64,000 nt of DNA from Cryptomeria japonica (lineage: Eukaryota > Streptophyta > Pinopsida > Cupressales > Cupressaceae), in assembly GCF_030272615.1 (NCBI RefSeq), contig NC_081409.1:203177949-203241948 (forward strand). The letters are read 5' to 3'. Positions 10,953 to 22,925 of the stretch are shown here, one piece after another; positions within the stretch are counted from its first letter, which is position 1, and every line of letters begins with the position of its first letter. The notes beneath the pieces are model-generated. The model was not told the DNA's origin. It did not search any database and saw only the letters and a program-made list of their open reading frames with translations. Both the position numbers and the translations under genes were made by a program.

Positions 10953-12910
10953 TCCTAAGCTTGTTGAATCCTCATCTTATAAAAGGATTCCAAGATTAAT
11001 TTGAGAGGGATGGCCACTTTTTTCTTTTTGATCAGTAGGGAGGGATGGCCAGTTGGCCACTTTTATTGATGTTGAACTTGAAAACTCTTATATAGTTATA
11101 ATAGCTCAACTGTTGAAGAATTTGATAAGTGCATAGTTGAATCGCATTGTGAATTTACTTTCTAATATCATTATGAATATAATATCAATATCATTTGTAG
11201 TTTGAGATCTTCACATAATTATCTTTGTGTTGAATTTATGTTTTCACTATGAATTGAATGGTCAAGGGTTTTTAAATTACATATGAATCTGGGTTGTGTA
11301 TGTAATGGCATTATTCATAATTTCATTCCTATTTATCTACAAATGAATCTTATTGAAGTTTATTATCAGGTTGTCTTTAAATTGTAAGTGACTCTATGCC
11401 CTAGGATAAGGCACTGGTCTGTTGTCTTGATGTTTTACTAATTATGTTGTATTCCTATCTATTGTGGTGTTTAATACTTTCATTCTTAATACTCTTATGA
11501 TTTTATATGCTATGGATGTTTATGTAATATATATGGAGGTGTTCTATGACTATGTCTATAATCCGCCCACCAATTACAATGAGGTGAATCCTTAATATGA
11601 TTCCAGACTAACAAAAATTTTGCATTCCTCGGCATAATTGGATTAGGAAGCATTAAATGAAAAATTACATACACCATAACAATGCAACAAATGAAAAAAG
11701 TTAAATCTCATGATTCTGATCATTTGAAAGAGATAGAATTATACACAAAATAAATTTATATATAACTCCTTCAAGAACTTGCACAAAGCTTGACACTAAA
11801 TGCTTTTCATTTTCTTTGTAAATGACTATACAGTATACAACTTGCTCCCTTCACCTAGAGTCTAGAATCACTACTAGAACCAGAAAAGGAACCCGAATAA
11901 CTATACAACTTGGAAAACTGCTTGAGCCATGCCATTATCACACTGGTGCCTTTAGATGGAATGTGAGATGTTACGTTCTGTCCAACAAATCATTTCCAAA
12001 TAGAGGAGGAAGCCTTCATGCCCAAGAACAGAGACAATGGAAAGAGGAGCTCGAGCCTTCATGCCCACGATCAGGGAAAGTAGAAACATGAGCTTTAGGG
12101 TAAATGTTATATGTTGGGGAGGGGTTGCAACTTCCATGTCATCACAAAGATGACTAGCTGCCACTCCCCACCCAAACAAATCCTTCTTTCATTCCTCTAC
12201 GAGCTCCTTCTTCAAACCCCTTGCCATCCTATGGCAAAGTAGAAGCAGAGGATGTGTCATGCTTGGCCTTTCTTGACAAGAAAAGGCTTTCACACCCCCT
12301 TTGGAAATCCTTCTCACTTTCACAACCCCTCTGACAATAAACAAACTCACACAGAAGAAAACAAAAAAACACCCATCCGGTATCACAGATCACACAACAA
12401 ATCCATGCACCAGCACAATCCTACTCAAACATCATCTTCCTTTCTGAGGAAAAAAACACTCTCAAAAAATGAAAAAGGTTTCTTTTCTGAGTTTCTCTTC
12501 TACCAATTAAGTCACCACTCCATTGTATTTATAACATTTTCACACTTCATTTGGTGATGCTCATTCACGTGAAAAATCATCATTTTGGTGTTTTTCAACA
12601 TGACTGTAGACTCTAGAAGTCATGCCTATCAAATCCACTACATCTTGCTAAGGCTCATCTATTGTGAATGATTTTGTTCTAATTTTATTGCTCCTTGATT
12701 GCACAAATTCTACTTTAGAATCCTTGACAACAAGAAACCTTAGCTCTTATTTCTCAGAGAAATCCATGATCTCCCATCTCTAACTCAGAAGCTATCAAAT
12801 CCTTTTATGCCTCTGAAACCGTCATCCTCGCTTGTCTAATCAACCTTGACTCAAGAGAAACCTTCAAACTAGTCCCTCAAGAATGAGTCAACATCCAAGC
12901 CTTAAAAATT
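10953..12910. other. Non-coding stretch downstream of the unknown ORF
   Basis: AT-rich; only short spurious frames (11822-12091, 12252-12557). Nothing recognised. Confidence 0.4.
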
Positions 12911-13340
12911 TTAGGTTGCGAGCTAGAAACCAGATAGTTTGTGGTTAAGTTTTATGGTTATGGCCAACTCGCAAGGTAAAATGTCTGAAGACGTGATCAA
13001 GCCGCGAGCTGGCAACAAGTTGGTTTTGGTTTACATCGCAAGGTCTCTAGCTTTTTGGGTGTTAGCATTTTATGTTACCGAGCTGGAGATTGTTAGTGAA
13101 ATTGTTTTGGTCGTGAGGTCTCGAGTTGGTCTGATGTCATACATTATAGCCGCGAGAGTTAGCAAGTAACTCATTTCATACAGTTGTCGCTAGCTCTCAT
13201 GTTTCTTTAATGTTAGCATTTTTAGGTCACGAGCTAGCGACTAGACAGTTTGTGGTTAGGTTTAATGGTTATCGCCAACTTGCAAAGTTAAATGTCTAAC
13301 GACCTGATCAAGTCGCGAGCTTGTGAGTGAAGTGCTAGCA
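12911..13340 (+). repeat. Partial tandem duplication, unit about 311 bp
   Basis: TTAGGTTGCGAGCTAG..GTTTGTGGTTA..GGCCAACTCGCAA at 12911 recurs at 13222 (TTAGGTCACGAGCTAG..). The second copy is only about 120 bp long. The region is unusually rich in CGAG/GCGAG words compared with its surroundings. Confidence 0.6.
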
Positions 13341-13639
13341 GTTAAGAGATAAACAATTTTATGTTGGCGAGTACACGACAAGGGTTAAAGTTACCACTAT
13401 CTCCAAGTCGCTGCGGTGACAAGGACTTAACATTTGTGGGTGAGAATTGGCGAGTGCCAGTTCAGTTTCCCTCAGTCGCTAGATCTTGAGGTTACGAAGG
13501 CTTCTCATTTTCAGCTTGCGAGTTGGAGATAGAGAGAGTCGTAAGGGCTTATCGCTAGGTCACGAGCTTTTCTAATGGGCAGTCTTCCAGGCAAAGAGTT
13601 GACGACTGTGTGCCACGTGTTTTAATGACTTAAAGTTAA

Positions 13640-13785
13640 TATCTTGAAATCGCCAATATTTTTTTTTATGATTTGAAAATAGCTTGAAATCGCCAATATT
13701 TTATTTTTATGGTTTGAAAATAGGTTGAAATCGCCAATATTTTTTTTTAATGGTTTGAAAATAGGTTGAAATCGCCAAAGAAAAT
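13640..13785 (+). repeat. Four tandem units of about 41 bp
   Basis: TGAAATCGCCAATATTTT occurs at 13645, 13685 and 13726, with a partial unit at 13767. Units are separated by ATGGTTTGAAAATAGG. Period is about 41 bp, with length changes in the T runs. Confidence 0.75.
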
Positions 13786-14040
13786 ATTTTTTTGGTTTTA
13801 AAAACATTACAATTCACCCATGGAAATATTTTTTGGGTTTTAAAAACATTACAATTTGCTAGGATTTTTCACAAACTTTGAGCGATCACGACTAATTCGC
13901 CAATGGGGATTATTATTTTTCTTCGTAAACCGCAAAAATTCGCTAGTAAAATTAAATTTTTCCTCGAAATTATACAACTTTTGCCAGGTTTTTACACCTT
14001 GTCCAAGGGAAAGGTTTCTTAAAGTTTTCCCTGGAGGACA
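13786..14040. other. Non-coding right edge of the foreign segment
   Basis: Contains a second short repeat (TTTTAAAAACATTACAATT at about 13797 and 13838). Copia coding sequence resumes at about 14035. Confidence 0.4.
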
Positions 14041-14172
14041 TTGTCTTTGTTGCCATTAAAGAGGAGACATCAGATCAGAAGGCATTAGTCTCTCACATGG
14101 ATAGTTTTGATGATTTTATTATACACAGTGGTTGTTCACACCACATGACTAGGACCGAAGTAAGTTTCTTAC
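14041..14172 (+). pseudogene. Copia protease fragment with a lost catalytic aspartate
   Basis: The frame reads ..FDDFIIHSGCSHHMT. Copia proteases have DSG-C-SxHMT here, so the active-site Asp is replaced by His (CAC). The fragment begins at the edge of the foreign segment and ends at an in-frame stop before 14174. Confidence 0.7.
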
Positions 14173-14173
14173 T

Positions 14174-15312
14174 TTGAAGGAATTTGATGGAGGTATTGTG
14201 AGATTTGGAAATGACTCACCCTGCATGGTAAAAGGAAAGGGAACCATTTCTCTTAATGGAAAGAGCAGTGCAGGTGATGTCTACTGGGTTGACGGATTGA
14301 AACACAATCTTTTGAGTGTTGCTCAACTCAATGGCAAAGGTTATCCACTGGAATTCAAGAATGGAATGTGCAAAATCTATGGGAGCAAAGGTGAACTGAT
14401 TGCAACCGGCAAGAAGAGAAAAGGTAACTTGTTTCACCTAAATTCTAAAGTAGAAGATAGTTGGTTTTGGCATCAGAGATTTTGTCATGTAAATTTTAAT
14501 AACATTGTCAAAGTCAGTAAGTCCAAATCGGTAAGAGGTTTTCCTCAGTTGGACAAACTGGTGAATGCTCTGTGTAAGGAATGTCAGTTAGGGAAGATGA
14601 CATCCTCAACTTTTAAGAGCAAATCTTTAGAGCAACAAAATGTTTGCTAGATTTGGTTCATACAGACCTCTGTGGGCCAATAAGGACTAGGAGTATTCAA
14701 GGTGATCGTTTTTTTATGATCTTCACTGATTATTGCTCAAGAATGATGTGGGTCACATTCTTGGAGGACAAAATAGAAGCCTTCAACAAGTTTAAGGCAT
14801 TTAGAGCCTTAGCTGAAAAGGAAAGTGGAAAGAAGATAAAGTGCTTAAGGACTGATCAAGGTGGTGAGTTTACTTTACAGGAATTCACTAGATATTATGA
14901 AGACAATAGAATTAAGAGGCAACTTTCTGCACCTAGGACATCACAACAAAATGGTATTGCAGAGAGGAACAACCAATCAGTTGTTGAAGCTACTAGAACT
15001 ATGCAAATACAAGGAGGTGTTGCTAAGACTTTCTGGAGAGAAGATGTTAGCACAACTATCTACACAATGAACCGGATATTGGTTAAAAGAGGTAAAGATA
15101 AAACTCCTTATGAATACTGGTATGGTTGGTCGCCTAATGTCAATTACTTTAAGATTTTTGGCAATAAATGTTTTATCAAGATAGGTGACTATGTTGGTAA
15201 GTTTGATGCTAAGAGTGATGCAGACATATTTCTTGGTTACTCCATCAAGAGAAAAGCCTACAAATGTTACAACAACCGGACAAAAAAGATCATTGAAAGT
15301 GCTAATGTTTGA
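14174..15312 (+). pseudogene. Copia GAG-pre-integrase and integrase (decayed)
   Basis: 14174-14650 carries the pre-integrase zinc-binding part (WHQRFCHVN.., CKECQLGK). A stop at 14648 and a one-base shift separate it from 14644-15312, which holds the catalytic core: HTDLCGPI, RTDQGGEF and QQNGIAERNN give the D, D and E residues, all kept. It ends with the FLGYS..KCY text typical of the copia integrase C-terminus. It would insert element cDNA into nuclear DNA. It is inactive here because of the frameshift and stops. Confidence 0.85.
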
Positions 15313-17163
15313 GTGAATGAGTCTCCTGAAGATTCATGAGAAAACAGTGAGGAGAAGAAGGAAGATGAATCTTACATTTTAATTTTGGAACCAAAACCGG
15401 TGAAGCCAGAAGTTGGTGAAATGAATACTGCAACACCAATTCAACTGGAACAGGTAGATTTTGTAGAAGATGAAGATAGTGAGGAAGAAGAACCTAAAGA
15501 TCATGATCATGTTATTCCAAGGTATGTAAGACTCAATCATAATCCTGATCAGATTATTGGAGATAAAGATGCTAGTGTGTTAACCAGAAAAAGAATAAGA
15601 GAGAATTCTTGTATGATCTCCACTATTGAGCCTAGAACAACAAAGGAAGCTTTTGGACATGATCACTGAATCAAGGCTATGGAAGAAGAACTTGACCAAA
15701 TTGAGAATAACAATACTTGGACCCTAGTACCCAAGCCGGTGAACAAAAATGTAATAGGTACTAAATGGGTATTCAGAAATAAATTGAATGAAGATGGAGT
15801 AGTAGTCAGAAACATAGCCAGACTGGTATGCAAAGGTTATCCACAAGGAGAAGGAGAAGACTACAGTGAGACATTTGCACCAGTTGCAAGATTGGAAGGT
15901 GTTAGGACTCCACTTGGATTTCTAGAATATAGAGTATTCAAAGTATATCAGATGGATGTAAAGTTGATATTTCTAAATGGAATACTGGAAGAGGAAGTCT
16001 ACATTGAACAACCAGATGGTTATGCTTTGATTGATGCAAAGGATATGGTGTAAAAACTACACGAGGCACTATAAAGTTTGAAGGAAGCACCAAGAGCATG
16101 GTATGAAAGACTACATTCACATTTGGTGAAGATAGGTTTTCAGAGAACTAGTGAAGACAACAATATATATCTCAAAACTGAAGGAGATAAGATACTGGTT
16201 AGTGAGGTATTTGTGGATGATATCATTTTTGGAGGCAATGCTAACATGTGCGATGACTTTGCAAATGAGATGAAAAGTGAATTTGAGATGTCTCTGGTAG
16301 GAGAGATAAAATTCTTTATAGGTTTGCAAATTCATCAAATGAAGAATGGTATCTTTATCACACACTCCAGATATGTGAAAGAGGTATTGAAGACATTTAG
16401 AATGGGAGACTGTAAACCAGTTAGGACACCGATGGTTATAGGTTGTAAACTATCTAAGGAGGATGATTCTGCATCCGTGGATGAAAAGGAGTACAAGTCT
16501 ATGATAGGGAAATTGAATTATGTTGTTCACAACAAACTAGATATTGCTCATGTAGTTGGATTAGTTGCTAGATTTCAGAAGAATCCGAAGGAGACACACA
16601 TGGTAACAACTAAAAGGATATTTAGATATCTGAAATGTACTATTGATTATGGATTATGGTATCCATATGCAGGTAACTTTGATTTGAAAGTCTATACAGA
16701 TGCAGACTGGGAAGGAAATGTTGATGATATGAAGAGTGAAACCAGAGGAGCTTTCTTTCTTGGAGGAAGGATAGTATCTTGGAGCAACAAGAAGCAGAGT
16801 TGCATATCACAATCAACAACTGAACCTGAATATGTTGCAGCATACATGAATTGCACTTAGGCAGTTTGGATGAAATAGATTCTAAAAGATTTTAAGTTAA
16901 AAATCTCAGAACCAGTAAGGATTTTTTATGATAACACCAGTACAATAAACATTTCAAAAAACCCGGTGTTGCATGCTAAAACTAAGCATATAGAGCTGAA
17001 ATATCATTTCTTGAGAGAGAAAGTGCAAAGTAAAGATGTGTTACTGGAGCATGTATCTACTAAGGAACAACTTGTGGATATCTTTACTAAACTGCTGCCT
17101 AAGGTTACTTTTGAGTATCTTAGAGGTCAGCTAGGGGTTGTGCCCCTACATGAGGTCAATTAA
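15313..17163 (+). pseudogene. Copia reverse transcriptase and RNase H (decayed)
   Basis: One frame continues from the integrase through in-frame stops at 15310, 15337, 15667, 16051, 16075 and 16858, with another near 16879. RT motifs are WTLVPKP, TKWVFRNK, YSETFAPVARLE, QMDVK (copia motif) and FVDDIIFGG (YVDD position with Tyr changed to Phe). RNase H follows: KVYTDADWEG, then SWSNKKQSCISQST..EYVAA and TKHIELKYHFLRE. It ends ..GVVPLHEVN at 17163. Domain order PR-INT-RT-RNH is diagnostic of Ty1/copia. Confidence 0.9.
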
Positions 17164-17483
17164 GGTGATGTGGAAGACATCAATCTCGGAGCTTATTGAA
17201 GATCTTGAAGAAGGATTAGTGTAGAGTGGAACTACTCCACAGGGGGAGTAGCTAGTTGTAGAACAGTGAAGTGTGACACTATATGTTTTACTTTCACTTT
17301 GGCATTGTTGTCAAAGGGGGAGAATAACTGTAGCCAGTTACTAGCTAAAGACATGGAGACTTTGTTGAAGGAAAGTACATGAAAAAATGTAAACTAGGAT
17401 GCCTGTGTATGTGCATTACTCTCAATCATCACAATCAAATGGTATTGATATTTTGTATTTCCATCAATGCCAAAGGGAAAGAT
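17164..17483 (+). other. 3' untranslated region and polypurine tract of the copia element
   Basis: Contains AAAGGGGGAGAA (about 17315) and, at the LTR edge, CCAAAGGGAAAGAT (17470-17483). The latter corresponds to CCAAAGGAGGAGAT at the same place in the element at 42278-49852. Confidence 0.6.
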
Positions 17484-18900
17484 TGTTGGCATTGCATGAA
17501 AATTGCATTAATGAAGTATAAGTGTTGTCATTGATTTCAATTGTAACTTCTAATGGAGTCGTATTGCAACCAGTAGTGATGTAGTAATGCAATCAGTAGT
17601 TGAGCAATGAAGGAAACCAGTATTACTATTGAAGAAAAGAGATCAACCGGTAACCCTAACATGTTGATATGTCGAAACCTAACCAATGGAGCTTGGTGAA
17701 TCGATTGTGTTGATCTATGATCGAATGGTGATCAGAGATTATTATACCGTGTATGCATGATTCACGTGATGAGTTTGAAAGTGGTTTTGGCACATAGAGA
17801 TAACTATTTTATCTTGGGAATGAGCCAGTACATTTCATGAAGTGGAAACTGCATGATGAGTTACAGGATTTGATGAGCGGTGATCAAGGAGCAGTCGAGG
17901 TTGTCTAGGAATATGTGCAGATGGTTTCTATGTAATCTAATGGTCATGTTTGAACCGATTTGTTTGTAATATATATGATATCTTAGGTTTTGTGTTGTGT
18001 GACTGACTTATTTTTTTGGTTATAAGGTCGATGAGTTGTTTTGTAATAGTGTTGGCAATTTTGGTTAAGTGTGTCAGTGTGATTGATTACCGAACCAGAA
18101 GGAGTATTTGCAGAAAGTGTGAAGGTAGATAGGAGCATGAAAAGGATCCAATCAAGCAGAGTAGTTCTATTACCAGATCAACAAAGACCCTATTTTTATC
18201 TAACAATTACAATAGTTAAATCCCTTAACCGGGTAAACTTTAACAGGCTCGGTGTTTTCTAAATCCTTTAGATCTAACCAGATGATCCATCAGCCTGGAT
18301 TTGAAAACCTCTATCGAGGTTACTCCTAACAGGGCATTGCCTTTAACAGGGTATTGTAGTCAATCCCTTAACCAAGTGGTCCTTAACCAGATTTATTCCT
18401 AATAGGACATTTTTGTAAAGCTTCTAACAAGGCATGGATCCTAACAAGACAAACTTCAGAAGAGTTCAAAATACTTGTGGGTATTCATCCTCACCGTAGT
18501 TTTTCTCATTTGGGTTTCCACATCAAAAATCATTGTGTTAAGTGGTGAATGATTTTGTGGTTATGTTTTGATATGGTTAATCTGTTTAACTGGTAAAGCC
18601 ACTTAGATATGTTTAGATGACTAGAAGTGATTTGAAATGTGCTATTACTAATATTAGTAAAGTGGTTTGATGTTTTGATTAAATAGTTTGAGAGTTTAAG
18701 ATCTGTTACACTTATATTGGTATTCTAGTCAACCGGTAAACTTGACAGTGCAGTTGCAGTTTATAGTTCAGTGTTTATACCGGTTAGTTTAGTGATTGAT
18801 TTATGAGTTGGGTTTGAGTTTGGTGAAAGTTTAATTTATTTTCTATCTACTGATTCACCCCCCTCTCCCAATAGTTGACCAATTCATTATTGATTCATCA
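17484..18900 (+). repeat. 3' LTR of the copia element
   Basis: Starts TGTTGGCATTGCATGA and ends near ..ATTGATTCATCA after a TTCACCCCCC run, as in the 42278 family. It retains the roughly 440-bp block missing from the 5' copy, with the TTTGGGTTTCCAC word near its 3' part. Confidence 0.75.
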
Positions 18901-18963
18901 TATCATCACATCGGGGCTTCTTTCAGATGGACAAAATAAGCTATGGTTCACAGTTATGATTTC

Positions 18964-19371
18964 TCAATTGTTAGGAAATTTCAGACACTTGTGAATTGGA
19001 GAAGCAATAGCCTTCATGGAAGATAGCCAAAGATAGCCCAAATTCACACGGAATTGCTTAGAAGAGGGTATGATAACAAAGTCAACATCCATGGATTTAG
19101 TTTGAAATTCAACAGGAAGGGTGATAGAACCAATGGTAGGACAAGAGAAGTCATCAAATAACTTCACAACCACATTAGAAGCATTACATAGTGGTTTATG
19201 CAATCTTAAAGTGAAAAGATACTCTTCAGTTATGACATTAACCATGCAAGCGGGATTAATCAAGGCACCACGGCAAGTTATATCCTTAACCTTTGCAACT
19301 ATGTATAAAGGGCCATCAGGTGCTCTAATGGTCTCACTAGGGTCAAATGTAATACAAGGATCCTTAGGCAT
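18964..19371 (-). pseudogene. Protease-like domain of element A
   Basis: The minus-strand frame reads CITFDPSETIRAPDGPLYIV..VKDITCRGALINPACMVNVI..FVIIPSS. It aligns by eye with the Tat aspartic protease region, in which LVDNGSxLNV holds the catalytic Asp. At this place A has NPACMVNVI and its relative at 54500-54600 has DPSCMVNVI, so the DxG signature is absent in both. It may be a non-catalytic protease-like domain. It is in the same frame as gag, separated only by a TAA at 19375-19373 where the relative has CAA. The left end meets the copia insertion. Confidence 0.65.
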
Positions 19372-19374
19372 ATC

Positions 19375-20978
19375 TTATGTTTCTACCATATTAACCAATT
19401 TTGGAGCCATAGAGGTGAATTCTTTAGAAGAGAGAGAATTAGGCACAATCTCAATAACGTTAGAGGTATGACATGGCAAGGGATCAATGAAAATCTTAAG
19501 ATTTTGATTAGGAGGAGCTACTGATTTATTCCCTTTATCATTCACACGTACCACAGATATAGTATTATTATTATCAATCGAGTCTTGAATCTTATTCTTC
19601 AATGCAAAGCATTTCTCAGTATCATGACCAGGTTGACGATGAAATAGGCAAAAAGAATTGTTATAAAAATAAGGGGATGCAAGTTTAGAAGGATCAATTT
19701 GTTTTGTAGAAGAATGTTTGATAACATTCTTGTGCAATAAATGAGACATAACACTATATAGAGATTCATTTAAGGAAGTAAATTGTCTTTCTCTTTGGAA
19801 AAATTTAGAAATAGAAGGCACACCTCTTGTAGCATTCACATTGTTGTTGTTGATTGGATCATAGAACTTGATGAAGATTTTTGTTGGTTTTAACTTCACA
19901 AATGGTTGTTGAACACTCTTCCCCTTATCACTCAGAGCCATAGGAGTGGATTGCTCCATTTGACTAACAACCAGTTGATAATTATGGAGTGTTGCACACA
20001 ACTGTGGAAAGGAAGTAAACTCAGACAAAAGAAGCTTTTCCGTGATATCTTTTTGTAAATTAGAAATGAAAATTCTTTGAATATCATTATCAGGTACATG
20101 AAAAGAAATTTGAGCACACAAATGCTTATATCTACCAATGAAATCAGACACTTTTTCTTTAATGCCTTGTTTATAATACATTAAATCAACCAACGTGATT
20201 CTAGGGTCAATATTGTTTTGATATTGCTGGATGAAAGCATTTGCCAATTGTTGAAAGGAAGTGATAGAAGAAGAAGGCAAAGAGAAATACCATTCTAAAT
20301 CCTTCTCTTAGTGTTCTTGTAAACAATTTTGCAAGCAATCTTTGATCATAAGCAAAATCAGTACACAAGGTTTGAAATGTTTTGACATGCGTAAGAGGAT
20401 CACCTTTTCCATTATAGAGTTCCAATTGAGGGATCTCAACATGTTTAGGTGGCACAACTTTAACAATATCAAAAGAAAGTGGGCTCGACACATAAAAGGT
20501 GGGAACACTAAACTTGGATTAACTCATGGAAACAATTTGTTGTTGTAAGGAAGACACGGTTTGAGCAAGATTGTTAATTGTCTCTTCGGTAGAAGAATTG
20601 ATGTTAGACATAGGTGATTGGTAAGGTGATGTGATGTTATTGAAAGAAGCCACGGACTAAGAATAAGGTGGAGGGACATTATGGTAAGTAGGTATGGGTG
20701 ATGATTGGGTAGGAAAAGGGACACTCAAAGGAGGAATAAAGTTGTTGAAGGAATTGCCCCCTTGTGTCACACTGATTGGTTGAGGAATAGCAAGAATACT
20801 TATGAAAGACATAGGTAAAGATGAAGGATTATATGAAGAAGAGGGATTGCCCCATGACCAAGCGGTGTAGGAATGACACTTTGAGTTGAAGTAGCCATGA
20901 TATTGGAGGTAAAAGTAGGAATACTAGTTGTAAGAGTAGTCAAAGGAATTGAAGGATTGACTTGTGTTGAAGGTTGTG
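19375..20978 (-). pseudogene. Gag of element A, C-terminal two thirds
   Basis: 20280-19375 reads SFQQLANAFIQQYQNNID..DFIGRYKHLCAQISFHVPDNDIQRIFISNL, a retrotransposon gag domain of the PF03732 type. A variant zinc knuckle, CLFHRQPGHDTEKCFALKNKI (CX2HX4HX4C), follows, as is usual in Tat gag proteins. 20491-20300 holds the preceding part (PQLELYNGKGDPLTHVKTFQTLC) in another frame, with a frameshift near 20300. 20524-20978 is a Ser/Thr/Pro-rich linker broken by stops. Gag would form the particle and bind RNA. The DNA transposon at 20983 separates this from the N-terminus at 24126. Confidence 0.8.
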
Positions 20979-21133
20979 AATAGGGTAAGGGCACCAAGAT
21001 GGTGAACAAAAAAGTGGCCTCATGCAAAAAAAAAAAAAAAAATTTCATAACCCGTGCGTGTTTTGGAAATTCAAAAACATGCTAGGCTTGGTAACACCAA
21101 GCCTAGCCAAAAATAATTTAAAAAACAACAAAA

Positions 21134-21282
21134 AGTTCCTCAAAACCCATAGGTTTTGAGGAACATTATATTTTACAATAAAAAATCAAAAGTTCCTCAA
21201 AACCCATACTGGTTTTGAGGAACAATATATTTTATCATAAAAAATCAAAAGTTCCTCAAAACCCATACTCGTTTTGAGGAAC
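21134..21282. repeat. Three palindromic hairpin units, period about 58 bp
   Basis: GTTCCTCAAAACC and its complement GGTTTTGAGGAAC face each other across a 4-6 base loop at 21134-21163, 21192-21223 and 21251-21282 (the last with one changed stem base). Each is followed by ATTATATTTTA-like sequence. Confidence 0.85.
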
Positions 21283-21415
21283 ATTATATTTTATAATAAA
21301 AAATCAACATTATACTTTTTAGAAACCCACAGGTAATGCAAAACTAGAAGTTTTTTTTTTAGTTTTGCATAACCCGTACGGGTTATATAGAACTAGGAAC
21401 CAAATAGGAAGTTGG

Positions 21416-21455
21416 GAGAGAGAGAGGGGGGGGGGAGGAGAGGGTGAGAATATGA

Positions 21456-21493
<38 letters not shown>

Positions 21494-21767
21494 GGAGTAG
21501 GAAGAGGGATAGAATAGGATAAGGAGACGGGGAGGGAGAGAGAGTTAGAGACAAAGACAGAATGTGATAGGAAGAGAGGGAGAGATAGGGAAAGGAAGAG
21601 AAGGGGGAGAGAGGGAGAGATAGGGAAAGGAAGAGGGGGGGAAGAGAGAGAGAGAGAGAGAGAGAGAGAATTGGATGAGGAGAGGGGGATGGAGGGAGAG
21701 GGGGATGGAGGGAGAGGGGGATGGAGGGAGAGGGAGAGAGAGGGAGATTGAGAAAAGGAGATGGGGA

Positions 21768-21823
<56 letters not shown>

Positions 21824-21881
21824 GAGGATAAAATAATGAGAGGGAGAGGGAGAGAGAGAGATAGGGAAAGAAAGAGAAGGG

Positions 21882-21917
<36 letters not shown>

Positions 21918-22180
21918 CGGAAGGGAGGGAGTCAAGGAGAGGAGGGTGGAGGGAGAGAAAGAGAAAGAGAGAGAGGGAAGGAGGGAAAGGGAGAGAGGGA
22001 GAGAGAGAGGGGGAGGGAGGGAGAGAAGAAGGGGTATGGAGGAAGGGAGAGAGAGAGAGAGTAGGGGATAGGAAGAGAGGGAGAGAATAGGATAAGGAGA
22101 GGTGGAGGGAGGGAGATGTGGAAAAGGAGGGGGAGAGGGAGAGAGAGTTAGAGATAGAGAGAGAAGGGGATAGGAAGAGA

Positions 22181-22245
<65 letters not shown>

Positions 22246-22410
22246 GGGGATAGGAAGAGAGGGAGTTGTGGAAAAGGAGAGGGGGAGAGGGAGAGAGTTA
22301 GAGATGGAGAGAGAAGGGGATAGGAAGAGAAGGAGAGAGACAGAGATAGAGAGAGAGATTGGGAAAAGGAGAGGCGAAGAGGGAGAGAGAGGGAGATTGG
22401 AAAAATGAGG

Positions 22411-22444
<34 letters not shown>

Positions 22445-22640
22445 AGGAGAACAAGGAGAGGGTGAGAGACATGAGGTAGAGAGAGAATGAGAAGGAGAAA
22501 AGGGTGAGAGACTCGACAAAAAGAGAAGTGTGAGGGGGAGAGAGATGAGATAGAACTCAAGGAGAATAATTAGGGCTCAAAATAGACAAATACGGTGATG
22601 GGGAAGGAAGATGAGAGAGAGAGGAAAATAAGGGATACAT
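21416..22640. repeat. GA-rich microsatellite, about 1.2 kb
   Basis: Almost purely purine on the + strand, (GA)n interspersed with GGA, GGGA and AAGGA. The large Ser/Leu/Pro ORFs on the minus strand (up to 413 codons) and Arg/Glu ORFs on the plus strand are products of this composition, not genes. Confidence 0.95.
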
Positions 22641-22703
22641 GCATGTATACAAACATATATACATATGTGTAGTAAATTCTAAGTTTACAAGCATACATTA
22701 CTA

Positions 22704-22925
22704 TATCTTCATAACCCGTACGAGTTTTGTGAAACACAAAATAATGGTTTTATTTCTTCATAACCCGTACGGGTTATGTAGAACTATGAATAGTACTTTT
22801 TGTTTTTCAAAACCCGTGCGGGTTATGAAGAACTATGAATAGTATTTTTCATTTTTCAAAACCCGTGTGGGTCATATGAAGAATTGCAAATAGTTTTTTT
22901 TTTTTTCAAAACCCGTGTGGTTTTT
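22704..22925. repeat. Palindromic CCCGTACGGG repeats
   Basis: AACCCGTACGGGTT, a perfect palindrome, occurs at about 22769 and, left of the GA tract, at 21371. Degraded forms (AACCCGTACGAGTT, AACCCGTGCGGGTT, AACCCGTGTGGGT) lie at about 22713, 22810, 22858 and 22907. They repeat every 45-50 bp with TATGAAGAACTATGAATAGT between. Confidence 0.8.

Larger units (their letters stand above)
7224..18900 (+). mobile_element. Decayed Ty1/copia element inserted in element A
   Basis: LTR copies start TGTTGGCATTGCATGA at 7224 and 17484. Between them lie a gag zinc-knuckle fragment (8180-8330), a foreign-looking coding segment (8391-10952), repeats, and then copia protease, integrase, RT and RNase H in the copia order (14041-17163). 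A polypurine tract (CCAAAGGGAAAGAT, 17470-17483) precedes the 3' LTR. The 5' LTR is internally deleted and lacks its end, and the usual primer-binding site is gone. Flanking sequence on both sides is element A (left up to 7223, right from about 18905). The exact 3' boundary and a matching duplication could not be fixed (CACTG on the left; no exact copy on the right). Confidence 0.8.

Noticed and set aside
12252-12557. 101-codon ORF in the non-coding part of the copia insert
   Set aside because: Low-complexity His/Ser/Thr composition with no supporting motif.
13640-13785. CRISPR-like array
   Set aside because: Units are contiguous tandem repeats without unique spacers, in plant retrotransposon DNA.
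21319-22560. Long Ser/Leu/Pro-rich minus-strand ORFs (413 and 338 codons) and Arg/Glu-rich plus-strand ORFs
   Set aside because: They come from a GA microsatellite that is open in several frames at once; no codon-position signal or domain.
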